Source of the DNA: Rodentolepis nana
Lineage: Eukaryota; Platyhelminthes; Cestoda; Cyclophyllidea; Hymenolepididae
Direction: 5' to 3'
Assembly: GCA_900617975.1 (NCBI GenBank)
Contig: UZAE01000008.1
Span: forward strand, 1-64,000
Length of the DNA stretch: 64,000 nucleotides
In this document: positions 1-15,600 of the stretch, one piece after another
Layout of the letters: every line of letters begins with the position of its first letter
Numbering within the stretch: the stretch's first letter is position 1
Program-made: the position numbers and the translations under genes
The notes under the pieces: generated by a model
What the model was told of the DNA's origin: nothing
Databases searched by the model: none
Seen by the model: the letters and a program-made list of their open reading frames with translations, nothing else

Positions 1-117
1 CACCCTAGTCACAGGTAACTTTGACTACAAAGAGAGAAGTGGATAAGAAGCAAAATATTTTACAGGGTGAGAAATTAGAGCAAAAAAAGTGCAGGCTAAT
101 TCGTTAAAACCCCTCAC

Positions 118-686
118 CTTTTGAATTGGAGCCTTGCTTTCACTTTGACCCAGTGTACCACCCCTCTTCGATCGCCTGCCCCACTTTCTGGGTCTAGCGG
201 TCAAATCTAGCACAAGGTTGCCCTTTTCCAAACAGAAGGTCAGGTCCAAGAGTTGAGGAGGATTAGTGAATGGCATCGAACCGGCTCCTGGGCCGTGGGT
301 CACCAGATGATGAAAAGCTCTAACACCACCCCGTGAAGTCCAATGACCTAAAAGAGATTCAAGGACTTCCCAAGAGGTCGGAACAGGATAAAGAGTGGTT
401 TCTTCCATCATTCCAACATGCATAGCCATCCAACCATCGTAGGGGGAGAGAAGCGTCTGTGGTTGACCTGGTAGAGCGTCTCCCCCAAAACGGAGAGTTA
501 TTAGGAAGGCGGGGGAAGAGAGGGGAGTTGAGATATCACCGATGTCGAGTTTCACTTCATCTTTACTGTTATCACTATCAGCTGGATCATCTTCAAGGTC
601 GTCGGGATCGAAAAAGTTGACAGAAGTAATTCCAACCCAAAGCCGGGCCTCAATAGTTGAAATATCTGTTGAATCGAAAGAATGAG
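118..686 (-). CDS. BLTP3: BLTP3 exon 17 (last one fully visible)
   Basis: Starts with the last two bases of an Ala codon after TTCATAG, then HSFDSTDISTIEARLWVGI, and ends QSESKAPIQK before GTGAGG. The central part has LTFCLEKGNLVLDLTARPRK. The donor implies at least one more exon left of position 1. Confidence 0.78.
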
Positions 687-3600
687 CTATGAAGCGTGCA
701 AACATCGATGATAAGTCACAGGAAAATTGTAAACCACTCTATCGGCACATAAGCGCTGTGATTTTGTTATCTTTCACTCATTTGCTCCATCCTACACCCA
801 GTCTAACATGTCCGCAATGATTAATAGCTGCGTCTTCTACAATCAACTTATATTTACCTAAAGTTCCAAAAGTGAATAAAAATAGTTTATAAAAGCCAGA
901 AGTCATGAAATTAAAACGGCGAAGGCAATGATATCTCAAATTGCTAAGATATTTTAATTTCGGGGTGTGCGATAGACTTACATCCATGTGGTGTACCCTG
1001 GGCAACGTATATTCATACGCAAAAAAGTCTATTGACTGGCAGTTGACTTCTCACTTCAAACTACCATCACCTCACTCTATGCCATATTCGAATATTTCAC
1101 AGTACTCACCTCACCTTTGTGTTTGTCTCTTACATCTTTGAAACACTCTTCTGTTCCCCCCCACCCCCTATCGACTTTTTCAAATTGATGTTCCTTCCCC
1201 TCTGTGAAGCCTGAAGTCAACTAAAGGGCTAATGATAACCATCAAGACGCCTGCCATTTGATATAACTAAATAAACTTTGGATGATTTTCAAGCGTGCTT
1301 TAACAAGACTATAGACAGGTCTTGAAAACACCCAAAAGCTTTATCCATAAGGCTTATTCGAGCACCGCTAGTCTTACCTTCATAATAGTGTCTGTAACAA
1401 AATACCTAATAAATTTAAGTGACATGCCCGAGTACGGAAATATATCAACCAGCCAATAATCAACGAAGTTCGTGGACATAACTCCACTCATTAATCCAAG
1501 AGTCCATTTCTGATGTTTGAGTATTAGGGTATGAAAACAGGCGCCTGCCTCTCTGTGAGAATGCGGCAATGCGATATAATAATAATAATTCGAAAAGTAG
1601 AATTCTTGATGCCATGGAAATATTACCCGCTCCTACTTCAACCATTCACATTTTAAACATCAGTTGACTCGTTTGGCATTCCTCTTAGTTAGATGCTTCC
1701 ATACGATTAAACCTATTAGAATATTAGTGTGCAATTATAATTGAAACATCATATCAATACCTACCAGCATCGATTGAGAGCCCTTCCAAATCTAACATAA
1801 GTCGTTGAACCTTCCATGGGGGGAAATTCACAGCCTGCTCTTCACACGTAACGGTGTTGGGCTGCTCTTCAAACTCCGCACTGTTAGCGATATCAACACC
1901 CATTTCACCAGGAAGGATTTCGTCAAAGTTGTTTGGAAAGACTTCATTGAAAATCTCATCATCCGAAAGGATGAGTTCGAAGGAATCTGAATCATCCACA
2001 ACGGAACTCTGCAATGAGAAATAACAAAATGAGGGCAATCTATGTGGATCCATTGTAACTCCATATGATAACAGATTCTACCACAGGCGGCCTTAGAGTT
2101 CTAATCGGTAAATAAAAACCATCTGTTTCACCTTGACAATGATGCTCCAGTTCCGCTTCTAGCTAACTCAACACTGTACCATGATGACGGATGGTATTTA
2201 ATACGGGGTCCTGTTAGACCAAAATCCACTTCAAATATTGCAGGAGGCAAGAATAGTTTAAGTTATGGATTTCCGCCTTTGAAAATATGACTTTTCATTG
2301 GGCTCATCCTATAGACTATGTTGGCTAGAGTTATTAGAGTGCATTGGGTTCAATTGGAATTTTTAAAGCTAGTGAATGACCCATGAAACTAAATTTAGAT
2401 TTTCATGCTGAAAGTCTTGCGTACTCAATTAAATTTTTTTATAATCCTTACTTCGGGGTGTGCGATAGACTTACCTCCACGTGGTGCATCCTGGGCAACG
2501 TATACTCATACGGCAAAGTCTATTAACCGGCAGTTGACTTCTGGCTTCTAACTACCATCACCCCACTGTATGTCATATTCGACTATTTCCACAGTACTCA
2601 CCTCACCTTTTTCCTACCTCTGTGTCTGTCTCTTTTACATCTTTGAAACACTCTTCTATTCCCCCCCTCTCGAATTTTTTTCACTTTGAAATTTCTTCTT
2701 TTCTGTGAGGTCTGAAGTCACCTAAAGGGCTAATGAAGCTATCAAAAAGCCTGCCATTTGACATAAATAAATAAATAATCCTTACTTCACATCCCACTGC
2801 TAATTCGCTTAATGTATGTATCCTTACCCGGAAAAATTTTTTATATCTTGCGCTATTTTAGTGGAAAGGTGTTGAGGCAATTGAAAAGTTCCATATTGCA
2901 GAAAACACTAACATTGACATTAGTGAACTTGTTGAGTTCAAAAAGGTAATATTTGAGGAAGCTTACAATACTGTGAGAAACAGGCGGACAAACTGCGAAG
3001 AGTTCGGAAGAACTACTAGGCAATCCCGAATCCTTAAGAACTCCCGTAGCTTGAAGTTCTTGAGAAGTAGCACCATAGACAATAGGGCGTTCAGAGATCA
3101 ACGAATTCTTGCGAATATCACCGTCAGAACTTAGTGTGCCATTCGTATCACCTTCTACCTCAGATTTCAACAAAGAATTGGTAAGGGGTTTCGTCGAGCT
3201 ACACGAAGATAGAGAAGACAAAGCTCCTTCATTCTCACTGACATGGAAATCTGCAGGAGGATCAATGTATCTTGAATCCAACGTACTTCTCACCTCGACC
3301 TCAACGCCATGAGTAATTAGACACTTAGCAGTGATTAACCATTCATGGTATCTCTTCACTTGGCCATTTTCCTCCTTCCTCGCCATGATGTCATATGAAT
3401 CCAACCCCATACTGGCCTTGAGTCGAGCTAATCGAAATGCGATCCCATATAGAAATACCAAATGGTCGATAGCGTCGGGCAAACGAAGACGTTCCACAGG
3501 ACAAAAAGTGAAAACAGCTCCCGAGTGGCCTATTGTGAAATGAAGAGGTTTAGACCTATTAGAAGAGGATAGGTTTGAGGACATGGAAAAGAAGTTGGCA

Positions 3601-6600
3601 GATGTGTCAAGATCAATTAGAAGTGAGATTGGGGCGGGAAGGGAAGGTGGAGAAGTGAGACTTCGACCGAGGTCAGGGCTCCAGGTTACAGAATAACGAG
3701 GTGTGGAGGGTGGACGAAACCACAAGGGCCAAGAGGGAGCTAGAGCCCAACAGGTGAAAGGTGCAGGATCAAAGAAAGCTTGGCGGTAGGTTTTGAAAGC
3801 GGGAGTTCCAGTAGGATGACGCTGGGCGGCTTCGCAGATTGTAAGAAACTCAGCCCAGACGCTAGGACAATGCAGACAAAATAACAGACCAGTGGATTTT
3901 GGAGGGTTTGAGAGCTGAAAATAGGAAGATGTAATGTTTGCAATTAAACCATTCTACTTAATTATCTTAAGCAGTAGTAGCGTATTCAGCTGGGTTCCTA
4001 AAGGAGCGAAGTGGCTTGTTCAGAACATCAAAGCTTGGAGTTATTACCCTAACATGGGATTTTAAGAAGCAAATCACTAACTTAGAAATGATAAAAATAG
4101 TCTATTGAATCATATTGATTACTTCTAACACATGATCGAAATGAACTACGACGTGAAGTGTACACTTCCACTTGAACTGTTTTAATTTTTCGCTATAACA
4201 GCGAGAACCAGTCTTCAAATTTTTTCTGACCGCGATTTCAGTTCGTTAGCCGAAAGGAAAGAAATGGTTTAAATAGATTGGTCTGTATTTTTCCTACAAC
4301 TATTTCTTTGTCGTTTCTGCCCTCAATCAAATATCAACCTTCTCCTCAATCGCGCATGTCTAGACGGGTTGAATGGATCAAGCTTATTTCTAAATACAAT
4401 GGTTCACAGGTGACAGAAACGAACTCTTAAAAGGATGGAAGAAATAACCTTTACGGGTGCAAAACAGCGTATAGAACCCGTGAGCGCTGATTCAGACCTG
4501 CTCTACCACATTACCCAATTGTTGGGCGAAATTAGTCAATCGCTTTATCGCACCTTATTACGCCTATTCTTAAAAAATGGACTATCCTCGTTAAGTACAG
4601 TACACCACCCAACTAACGCACATCAAATTAAGGATTTGAGGTGGAATAAGTAAGTTCTTCCCAAATGAATACAACCTTACCGAGTTAAGCGAGACCTGTT
4701 CCACAAATTCTCGGAAGAGAGCAAAGTCTGGAAGAATGTGGTCTCGACCCCAAGCGGGTGAAGGCCGTCTTTGTTTCTTCAATTTGTCTAAAAGAGCTGA
4801 CAGCGCTTTGGTCATCGGGGCAGTTATGGGTGGAGGCACTGTCTGCAATATCACCTGATCGATCTATAATATAACATTGAACATTACTTTCCCTCATAAT
4901 TTGAGCTCCCAATTAACAGTAATTAGCGGTAATACAAACAACTCGTAAGCCATGATATTTGATGACTCTATAAAATGAATGTTTAAGCATATATTAGAAT
5001 TATTTAGGCAAGTGAATATGATAGTTAATAATCAAGATGGAGAAGTGTCCGATAGACTTACCTCCACGTGTTGCACCCTGGGCAACGTGTACTCATCATA
5101 CGGCAAAAAATTTTATTATTCGGCAGCTGACTTCGGACTTCAAACTACCATCACCCCACTCTATGTCATATTCCACCACTTCCACAGTGCTCGTCTTACC
5201 CTACTCTCGACCTTTGTGTCTGTCTCTTACATCTTTGAAACACTCTTCTGTACCCCCTCCCCCTCGACTTTATTCCACTTTGATTTTCCTTCCCCTCTGT
5301 GAAGCCCGAAGTCAACTAAAGGGCTATTGATAACTATCAAAACGCCTGCCATTTGAAATAATTTTTTTTTGATAACTATCAAAACGCCTAACAAATAGCA
5401 ATTTAAAGCTTCTATGTCAAAAAGCGGTTAGCGCACACGTAGTAGGGATGTTTTGACTTTGCCCTGGTAGCCTAACCCCGCCCCCCCCCCCCCCCCCCAC
5501 TCCCAACCCCGCCTCCATCGTAACTACCACTCACGCACGTTTATAGGACAAAAAGCCCAGAATCTTCAGCAGTGGGATATTATGAGATCGCTGTTCATGG
5601 GCGCGCATCTAATTATTGGCTAACAGGAGGGAAAAACATTTGATACAATAAACAGCATTTGCTTCTCCCCTCCATGTGACTGCCTCGCTAATAAACTTGG
5701 CAATAGAAAACGATTTTTCCAACTGCCAATGTAGCTAAAAGTATATTCTTAAGTGATTCCATCACAGATGCATTTTAAACTTATTCCACCCCCCCACACT
5801 CCCAGATGAGGTCACTAATTTATAACATGAACAGCATGCACCTTTCCTTAAAGTACATTTATACGACACTGAACAGGAAAGTCCCACTATACCTATTCCT
5901 GAGCGTCGCTCAAACATAGCAATGAAAAAAATATATGATAATCAGGGATTTATGGTGTCTTCCATTGAAATAAGTCACGGGGTAATATTTAACACTCTGA
6001 TAGCCACGATAGCATGGTGGATCAATAGGTGTAAAATAAGTGATTAATAAGTGGAGAGGTTAGCGAGACTGACCTGCATAACTAAAGCAGAAGGTCCCGT
6101 CCAAGGGTACTCAACACCACCGGGGTTGTCGGTATTACATGGAGGAGGGACCATTGGAAGTATTACCTAAAATAGAGAAGATGATGCTGATGGCGATGAT
6201 GACAAAGTAGTTTACTTATGAATGTGCTCTAAAAATTGGATTTAGAAGGAACTCACTAACTAGTACCTGTGAAAAAAAGGTAAGATTTCAATCTTGGGAA
6301 AACGCTGAGATGGTGGGAAAGTAGACACCACGGATTGTATACACGGAGAAATAGAAAGATCAGAGATTAAAAGGAACCCGACTGTGTCCAAATTCTTATT
6401 GTTGGAGAATTCCATAATTGAGTTCAAAAACACCATTGACCACTTTGGCATAAAATAAACTAGCACAATGCAAAATTATCTCAGTGATCCTTATTAACGT
6501 CACCTGCCACACTCACTTGCAAAGGAGGGGGAGGGGAGGGTAAACTGTTTGATGATCCCAGATAAAATAGCTGCCCAAAAGCAGTAACGCTGGTGCGTCA

Positions 6601-9600
6601 TCAAGGCCAAAGACGCCTGACCTAATTTAGATTGCCAGAACAACCCAATTGCATTAGTAAGGGGGAAAAATGTCTGAAAATCGACAGTAAAAAATTTAAA
6701 GACGACGACAAGCAAAAAGCCAGTTTCTTAGGCTACTTAATTGCTACCATTCAATTAGCACTAATAAGGTAAAGAGAAAAATTGCTTTTAAAAATGCCCG
6801 CAAACCAGTGGTAGAGAGGAGAATAGGGACAAATATGATTTTACCTACTGATACATTTTCAACTGCAGTCGTCCCAAGAGAAGGGGGTGAGTTCCATTGA
6901 TCTCCTTTAGAACAGACTCCATTTGGATTATAAACACTATTTTAACTCAATTACACTCAAAAGGAGCATGAAAAATTGTATAGCAAACGCCAGCGAATAT
7001 TATTATTTCAAATGGCAGGCGTTTTGAATAGTTATCATTAGCCATTTAGATGACTACGGTCTTCACAGAGGGAGGAACATCAAAATGAGAAAAATTCGAG
7101 AGGGGGAGCAAAAGAGTGATTCACAGATGTAGAAGAGACAGACAGACAGACACAAAGGCAGGGACAGAGGTGAGTGCTGTGGAAGTTTTGGAATATGACA
7201 TACAGTGAAATGATGGTAGTTTGAAGTCAAAAGTCAACTACTGGTCAATAGACGTTTTTTGCCGTATGAGTATACGTTTGTCCAGGGTGCACCACGAGGA
7301 GGTAAGTCTATCGCACACCCCACGCCAGCGAATATAAAAGATCAGTAAGTAGTCTCGCTCTCTCACTACTTTATAAACTGAAATCGAGTGAAGGAAAATT
7401 GACGTCATGATCAGGAATTAGGGGCATTTTTTAATAAGACAATTAGATTAAAAAATTAATGAACTTTTATACAAAAATGTGGTGGAAATACACGTGACAT
7501 GAAATCGGAAGTACCAGGATTCAGCTGCATTTCCTTAAAACGAGTTTGGCTTTACTATAGGGGTGTGATCTAGAATTTGAAATGGAATTTCTTGGCAGTG
7601 TTTAGAGTGATCTGAACAAACAAACATCTTTGCAGCTAAAGGCATGGCTTACGATCATGAAAGTGAGTCGAGAACATATTGACACATTCTCTAGCAATTC
7701 GTTGATTGAATTTTCAAGGACTTAATCGATTTAAAATTTAATTCAATTGTCACGGTACAAGATCAGCGATATCTACTACTTATAGGGAGTCCCGGTATTA
7801 AGTTGATAGAGTAGAGAAATGAAATGGTCATAGTTTCAATCATCCCATGAAACTCAGTTACTACCCCGGCTTTTTGAGAATCTCTGTTCCGTTCAGTTTC
7901 AATAGACAAGGAAGCGACATAGGCGTGAGACAGGATATATTTAAGATAACTATAGTCCACATTTCCTATACAAACTTTAAGAAATCAATCAGTAAAGTGC
8001 AATTTCGCTCGAGTAGATGGTGAAATAAGAGTTCATGAATTAAAAGAGCATTAAGGAGGATAGCCATGTTATTAAAAAGTGCGTCGGCACTCAATTAGAG
8101 CCGTTCACTTAGACGCTGAAAGGAAAGGCTGCTAGCATATTTTTGTAAGCAGGTGTTTTCGCTTTTCAAATGGTAGCATGAAAACACGTGGAAGTTTGAA
8201 TTAAATTAATTTTCAAAATAAGGGATGTGCGATAGACTCGCCTCCACGTAGTGTACCCTGGGCAACGTATACTCATACGGGAAAAAAAGTCGATCAACCA
8301 GCAGTTGACTTCTGACTTCAAACCACCATGACCTCACTGTATGTCACAGTCGACCACTCACCTTACCCTACTCTCTAGCATTGTTTCTGTCTCTTACATC
8401 TGCAAATCACTCTTCGGTCCCCCTCTAGAATTTTTCCCACTTTGATGTTTCTCACCTTTGTGAAGCCCGAAGTCAGCTAAGGGCTAATGATAACTATCAA
8501 AACGCATGCCATTTGAAATAAATACATAAATGTTCAAAATAAGCATTAAGATGTTGATAAAAGTAACTTTAGCTGGTATTAGATACAGATGAGTTTAGTG
8601 AGATGACGCGGTTAAAGATTGCATTTCGACTGATACCATTCAATAATCAATATTCGCCAAAAGAAATTATTGAAAATAGTTCAAGCAAACGGAGACACGT
8701 AAGCATAATTTTAAATTGAAACCGAATTAAAATGATACAGCAAAGCAATTTGGGCAGAATGTGCGTAGTTAGACGACGGATTAACGACTATTGTTCTAAT
8801 CATACGGTGACCAGCCAAGGTTATGACATGGCATCGATATCGTACTTCTTATGCTTGACAACTCTTTGCTTCGACTTGTTTTCACTCAGTGCGGAAAAGG
8901 CAAAGTGAAATGATTTCATCCGCTAATTCTTATTGACTTTTCAAATCCTTTTTGAAATGTCTTGCTAATCCTCGGAATTATGCATTCTCTCGAAGTATTA
9001 AGAATTCCATGAATACCAATGAAACAAACCTTTCATCTTACTAATATTCACGACAAGAAAAAGTAAAACACACACACACCTTTTTGCAATGCATCTGGAA
9101 TGCACCTGAGCTCAGATAACACTAACTGCAGTTCAATAAGGATTAAGGAAAGGGGATTAAATGGAAGCAGTTTTCTGAATGAAAAGATTGGTCTCATGTT
9201 GTACAATATGCAAGTGGCAGGTCCTAATAACCCGTTTCTTCCCAGTCAACTTCTCGCATGAAGTTTCAGTTGCACACAGAAATCGTAAGGACAAAAAAAT
9301 GGCTGCAGCTATCTGTGAAGGGAGTTCACACATACGTGAAGCAAGCATTACGACAGAAGTTAACGATGTAAGAAATATGGGGCTAAAGCTGCCAAATTAA
9401 TTTGTGAGAATTGTTTAAATGGGGACCACCCAAGGATGAGGAAAAATGGACCAATAATCAGTAAGCAAGGTGACGCTTTAAGGAGTTTAAATTGTAAAGC
9501 AGTGAATTCGAAAATTAAAAATTTATTAACTCTCTAGACACTCATTTTTTGGACTCAATTATCTTATTCCTCAGATAATTCTTCTTACTCCATTTTGTCG

Positions 9601-12600
9601 CGACGTATAATCATATAGTAAAAAAGTGACTTCAAACTACCATGACCAGACTGCGTGACATATTTCATCACTTCCACAGTACTCACCTTATCTTACCTTT
9701 TCCTCTACCTTTGAGTCTGTATGCCTCTTTTACATCTGTGAATCACTCTACTATCCCACACTTGGATTTTTCTCACTTTAATGTTCCTATCCTCTGTGCA
9801 GTCAGAAGTCAACCAAAGAGCTAATGATAGCTGTCATAAAGTCTGCCATTTGACATAAATAAATTTTGTCGATACATGAAAAATTAAAACACGTTTATGT
9901 ACTACTGTTGATTAAAAACATGTGATATGACAAAATTGAGTAATCACATTTAGAAATCTAGAGACAAACATCTCAAGCTGTACGATTAACCGCCCAACTT
10001 AACTCACTGAGTTTTGAAGGTCATAGAAAAATAAATCAGAAATCCGACGAAAAATCCTTTGATTTAACTATTACAGTATAAGAATACAATGTTTTGAATT
10101 ACACTCACACCCGAATTGCAAAATTCTTTGGACGACTCAATGAATTCAAACAAAGTAGAACTCTGCTTCCATTCAGCACTTCTGCTCTACCCGTGCTCTT
10201 CTCACCTTTTATTGGACTATTACTCACTCTCAAGGCCAGATTTTTAAAGGATTTTGCCTTGCTCTAAGGCACTTAAAATAAGCTCATATCCTTCAGGCAC
10301 AAAGGATTGATTGACATAATTTTGCTATGACATTACACCAACCTGAACTTCACAACATCATATTTGAAAGTAAGTACAGCTTGAGCATGTCTTTAAACCG
10401 TGATTAATAACCGTTAAAGGGAATAGATAGAGAAAGCCACGAAACGACCTAAACTTACTCTCGGCATGAGGCTTTCTACACGATAGAACAGAGGAGGTGG
10501 AGTCGTCTGATGTTCAGAAGTATTTTCTGCTTCATCGAAAAGAGATTGCTAAAAATAAAACACCGTTAAATCATACTCATCACACGAATCATCAATTGAA
10601 AAATCAATCTGTAGTAACTTACAAGATTAGCAGTGAGGTTGAGAAGGAATGCATTAAGCCAAATCATAGTATCGACATCAAACTTTATGTGAAGGGGGTT
10701 GATTTGGGCAAACAATATCATTGGTAGAACTAAAATAAAGTAACTTCTTAACCCGACCAAAAATTCAAATATAGATTTGGAAAAAGCTTGTGTTCAAAAT
10801 TAACCAATTGTGACATTTTGTGAATCATGATAGAAAACCAATCACAAAGTGAAAAGCATTACTTCTTACTTAGAGCCTATCAGATTCTGATAATAGGTAA
10901 ACCAATCAGAACTTTGCTATAACACAATACGGTAGGATAAACCAATAAAACTAAAGAACATAATTAATTAGCCAATGGACACACAGTCTTACCTGTATTT
11001 GGTGATTCAGGCGAAAGACATTGGGTAAAATCCACCGCGATTAAATTAGTTTTCACTGGTAGTTTATGCATCAACACATCGGAAGCAAGAAAGGAATTCG
11101 AAATAAGACTCCTCTGTTCTCCATCCAATGCTTCCAATACAGTGCGTCTCTTGTGATTTTTGGCGATATTAAGGGGCAAAGGCCACCTTTCCTCTTCTTT
11201 TTGGTTATCCAACATCACACAAGCCACTGTAATATCTTGTAGGCGAAATACTACAACGGACTCAAGGAGAGTTGCCATTTTGGGGTTGGAGAGATGTGTG
11301 AAGATGTAATGATCAGGATCAGAGAGTGGTTTGAGAGATTGTAACCATTGATTACGAGCACAATCGATTTCGAAGCAACCAGCCCAATCTTTTCGTGATG
11401 TAACTACAGGAAGTGAAACAATGAAGGACTTAATTGGTAGGTGCAAAAATACAATTAGCCATCATCGAGTAAGCATACAGTCCACTGTTACACAAAATTA
11501 ATCGTCAGAGGATTTAATGTAACAGGAAGTAATTTTGAATCAGTAATTAAAAGAGGTTCAATGAAAGCAATGAGATCTACAGCATTTTTCTTAAAACGGA
11601 AAAATACTTTTAATGCTATTGAAGGATACTATGCTAGGAAAACTCAATATTATTGGCTAGATTTTAATAGATAAAGATTAGTGAATATGAAAACGACTTA
11701 GTTAATAGAGAGTGATCAACATTAACCAAGTCCATCTGCGCATGCTCGGCGAGGTGGATAGAACATCAATGAACAAGTCTAGCAAATAAACGAGTGGTAG
11801 AACTTGAGTCTATTTGTAGGAGAAGCGCTAAAACGTTTCCGCGAAAGGGATTTGAAGTTATCGCTAAGAATAAAAAAGTACATCTCCAAATAAAGTAAGA
11901 ACAATAATCACCTTTCATTTACTAACCCCCCCTCCCCCCCCCCCCCCCCCCCCCCAACTTAGTGCTCACTCGAGAGGAGTGGAACTAATAGAAGCGTCAA
12001 TTAACCTAGGAAAAGATTGTCAAATGAAAAAAAAGTCACCGAATTGCAATACATTGCTAATTTTTCATTGAATTGCTTAATTACAGATGTATATATGTTG
12101 GATTTTTAATTTAATCAACAGAAGAAGATTAAAAATGAAAAGAAGGTAGAAGAAGATATTGAAATAATTGTATTATTGAACAAGATGCTCAAGAAAAGTT
12201 CTAGCGTGTAGGTTGAAACATCATGATTATTACCATTAACTAAATGTCTCTATGTCGGCTGATTAATTAGATCCTTATGCGTGGATAAACAATGTTGGTG
12301 TTTGCAGGTGCACTGTAGCTAAGTTGCTACTCGATTGGCCAACGGTCCCTCCAATTGAACCTATTAATTCATAGCAATCCTCAAAAGACGAAAACGAACT
12401 CAATTCTTGATTAGTTTTAGTAACCTAGCGGTAACAAGTTGTCACGCCACGTTCTCCGATATGTCTGATTGTCGCACCACTATTGCTCTATTCTAAATAG
12501 AGTCAATGTAACTCCCATAACAACCTAACAGACTCCAAAAGCTTGTCATCCCAGAAGATCAAGAGTTCAGGGTCTTCATTGCAGACAATTTCAATTAGAA

Positions 12601-15600
12601 CCCAGTTTCTAGCAATTGTCAAAAAAGTGTAATGTAATAGATTGTTCATTACTTATTAATAATATTTCTTCAAATGTGATTCGTACTAATCAAATATACG
12701 AGAATATTAGGAATTCAAATAAAAAATCAAGTATTGTACAAACAGAAATTTGAGTTCAGTTTGCAGCGATTTAAAGGATTTAAATGGCGCAATAGGATTT
12801 TAAATGGTACACACAAATTAGAACGGCACGAATTTTCGCGATGACGCATTAAAATTTCTAGTTGAATTAGACCCCTTGTTAGCTGTGACCGAAGTAACGC
12901 AGACAAAAATCAAACGTCCGTGGTGAGCTGAGGAAATACAACTGAACCGTGACTGGAAATTTAATAGAATGGGAATTTGGAAGCCTGCATATCGATTCTC
13001 CCACCTCCACCCCTCCTCAGCCCCCGGGTATAACAAAGATGAGTGAAAAACCTGCATTCATTTGCCGTCAAGGCAAGGAAGTCGTCAATTTTACACTAAA
13101 TCCATATTTGTGACAAAAAGTTAATAGGTTACAATAGCGTTATTGAAAAAAAACAATTGTTACTTCCTAAGCAGGATACATCTTTCGAAAGCGTCTTAAA
13201 CGTACTTGGTGGAATGTACGTGGAGTGAGGATTAATCCATAACGAATAGGTAAACCTATGAAGAAACATCAAAAACCCAAGTCTATTCCCGTCAACAAAC
13301 CTGGAAGGACTAAACCAGCAAGTAAAAGACAACGACTCCACACATGGCAAATTAAGACCTGCCAAAAATAAAGAATCAAATCAGGAGATCCTACCATAAC
13401 CTCCATATTGGTCAGACGTAGCTCAATACGATTTCCACTGTTCAAATTCATGAGGCATACTTTAAGGGAAAAATGATTTCGAAATGTGATTGAAGTCGAG
13501 AAACATTGGAATGAGTATTCTGATTGAGCATGGCATTGAAAAAACACAACAGCAGTGTCATATAATGTATAAATAAATAAATTATTCATGATGCTGTTAA
13601 AATGTGCGATTTATTATTGGCGCCTTTCGTGTTTATATTAACAATGAAAAGCCCTAAGATATGGCACTTTTAGAACGCTATTAAATAACAAAGAGAAATA
13701 AAAATTGATAGTGTGAGTGCTAAATAGTCCTATAAGCGCATATAGAAATGACTACAAATTTAAATTAAAGTCTAACTGAAATCTCTGTCCAGGAGTCAAT
13801 GAAATTTTAATTCATGTTATTCACACACCTAAGTCATAACTCCTCAATCGCGATCAATAAGATTAAATATTGTTTTAATGCATTTTGAGTATAATGAAGA
13901 CCCATAATGGAATGCTCACAAGAAGTTATTGTATCAACGAATAACACAAATATACCCAAATCGATGAAAAAAGCCAATTCAATGATGGACCAATCAGGTG
14001 TGCGAATGAAAGCGAAAAATCGATCAGCCACAACCACATTTTGGAATTCGCAATGCTTTTTCATCCTGTTGTGACCACAAGAAAATCTTCCTTAATCGTT
14101 AGTAAGCTCACACTACGAGGCTTAACGACCAATGTCTTAAGGTGAGCAAAACGAATTTTCATCCGCACCACTTTGGTGCAATGGGTTTCTTTTCAAAATA
14201 CTTGTTGGATACTGACTCTGCGAATTCCTACAAAGAAAGCTAATTAGCCGCATTGCAGACGTGTCGCCACCTATGACTGAGTTTCCCTCCGACAGGAGCC
14301 CTGAATGTTCTCTATAAGACTTGAGTTTATTGAGTGAGCGCAGCTTCGATTTCATCTCATGCCATAGTGGAATGGCAAGCAAGAAAGTTACTTTCACTCG
14401 CACTCTCACACAAGTCATGGGATTCACTTAATTTCAAGGAGTTGTGGTATAATATAGTTGCACTCTTGAAAAAAAGACCCAGTCAACAGATCAGCTAACG
14501 TGTGAATAGTAAGGCATTAAGACGTTTAACTTAATCGCACAATATTGTTAGAATTAGATTCAATCACGCTGAGAACGCATTCAATAGCCATATCACCGTC
14601 TAATAAATAGGCGCTGAATTTTACGAACATGAACACGAACACAAATCAAAACTAGGCTTTGGGAAATTAAGGCAGTATCACCCGAATTGTACCACGTATA
14701 AGAGCAGTGGGAGTAAATCAATCCCACGGAATCAAAACAATAAATTAAGACTCTTAACAACCTGACTTTATTGCCAGCTCCTCGTTGTCGCATCTTCTGC
14801 ACAATTATTTCCTACTTCGCATCTATTCTGATGCAATGATAGGAGTTTAAATTTGTAGAGTTATTATTGAATTGGCACGAGTAGCATTATCTAAGACGCG
14901 TTTGCTTAAAACGCATGTCAGGGTACTTAAAACGATTAGCATGGTTTAAGGATTTGTTTATACGCAATACCATCAATCCACACAAAAGTCTAGATAGCTT
15001 ATAGAATCGAGTGTGTCAGACACTACAACACTTCTCACTGGGTGTGATATTTTTAGATAAATAGGCAATTATGTCACGTAATTTAATGTGATCTTACAAG
15101 ATACGCTTTCGGGAATACTTAAGTAACCGGCTAGTTTGAGATATTTCCAAACTGAATAGCAGAAGTAAGGGGTTTAAACGATATTTTTATACCACTTGAT
15201 CATAACTAAGCCACAATGCCCCCCCCCCAAATGTAAACCTTAGCTCAAACCAGCCAATAGACCAGTAACTCTAAAGTTGACACCTATGCCATCACTCAGT
15301 TACGAACGTGAGCTAATCCTAGTGTAGGCTCTCTTCTGCAGTCTGGTTATCATGCTAATTGGTAGCAAAGTGCTAAAAAGCCAGGCTCAACTCAAATAGA
15401 ACGCCATTGAGCTATGAAAGTCGTCAAGGCTACTAACACCAGATAGGGATTCAAGAATCCCAAATTTTCAATTTCTTCTTTGAGTAAATGTACTAGCCCA
15501 GTCAGGTCTACAAGACAACTATTTAACTAGTTACATTATATAATGGAAAAGTTCCACTAGATGTGTAATTAAATGCAGATAATTGAATGGCATATTGAAA

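Noticed and set aside
5037..5330. Plus-strand open frames of 97-107 codons
   Set aside because: They lie within SINE copy 3, and the equivalent positions in other copies carry stops.
10109..10186. Possible BLTP3 exon reading SRSAEWKQSSTLFEFIESSK
   Set aside because: It is in phase and has a good donor, but exon 12 joins exon 13 directly in the family order. The segment it would match is already supplied by exon 14, and its acceptor has a poor pyrimidine tract.
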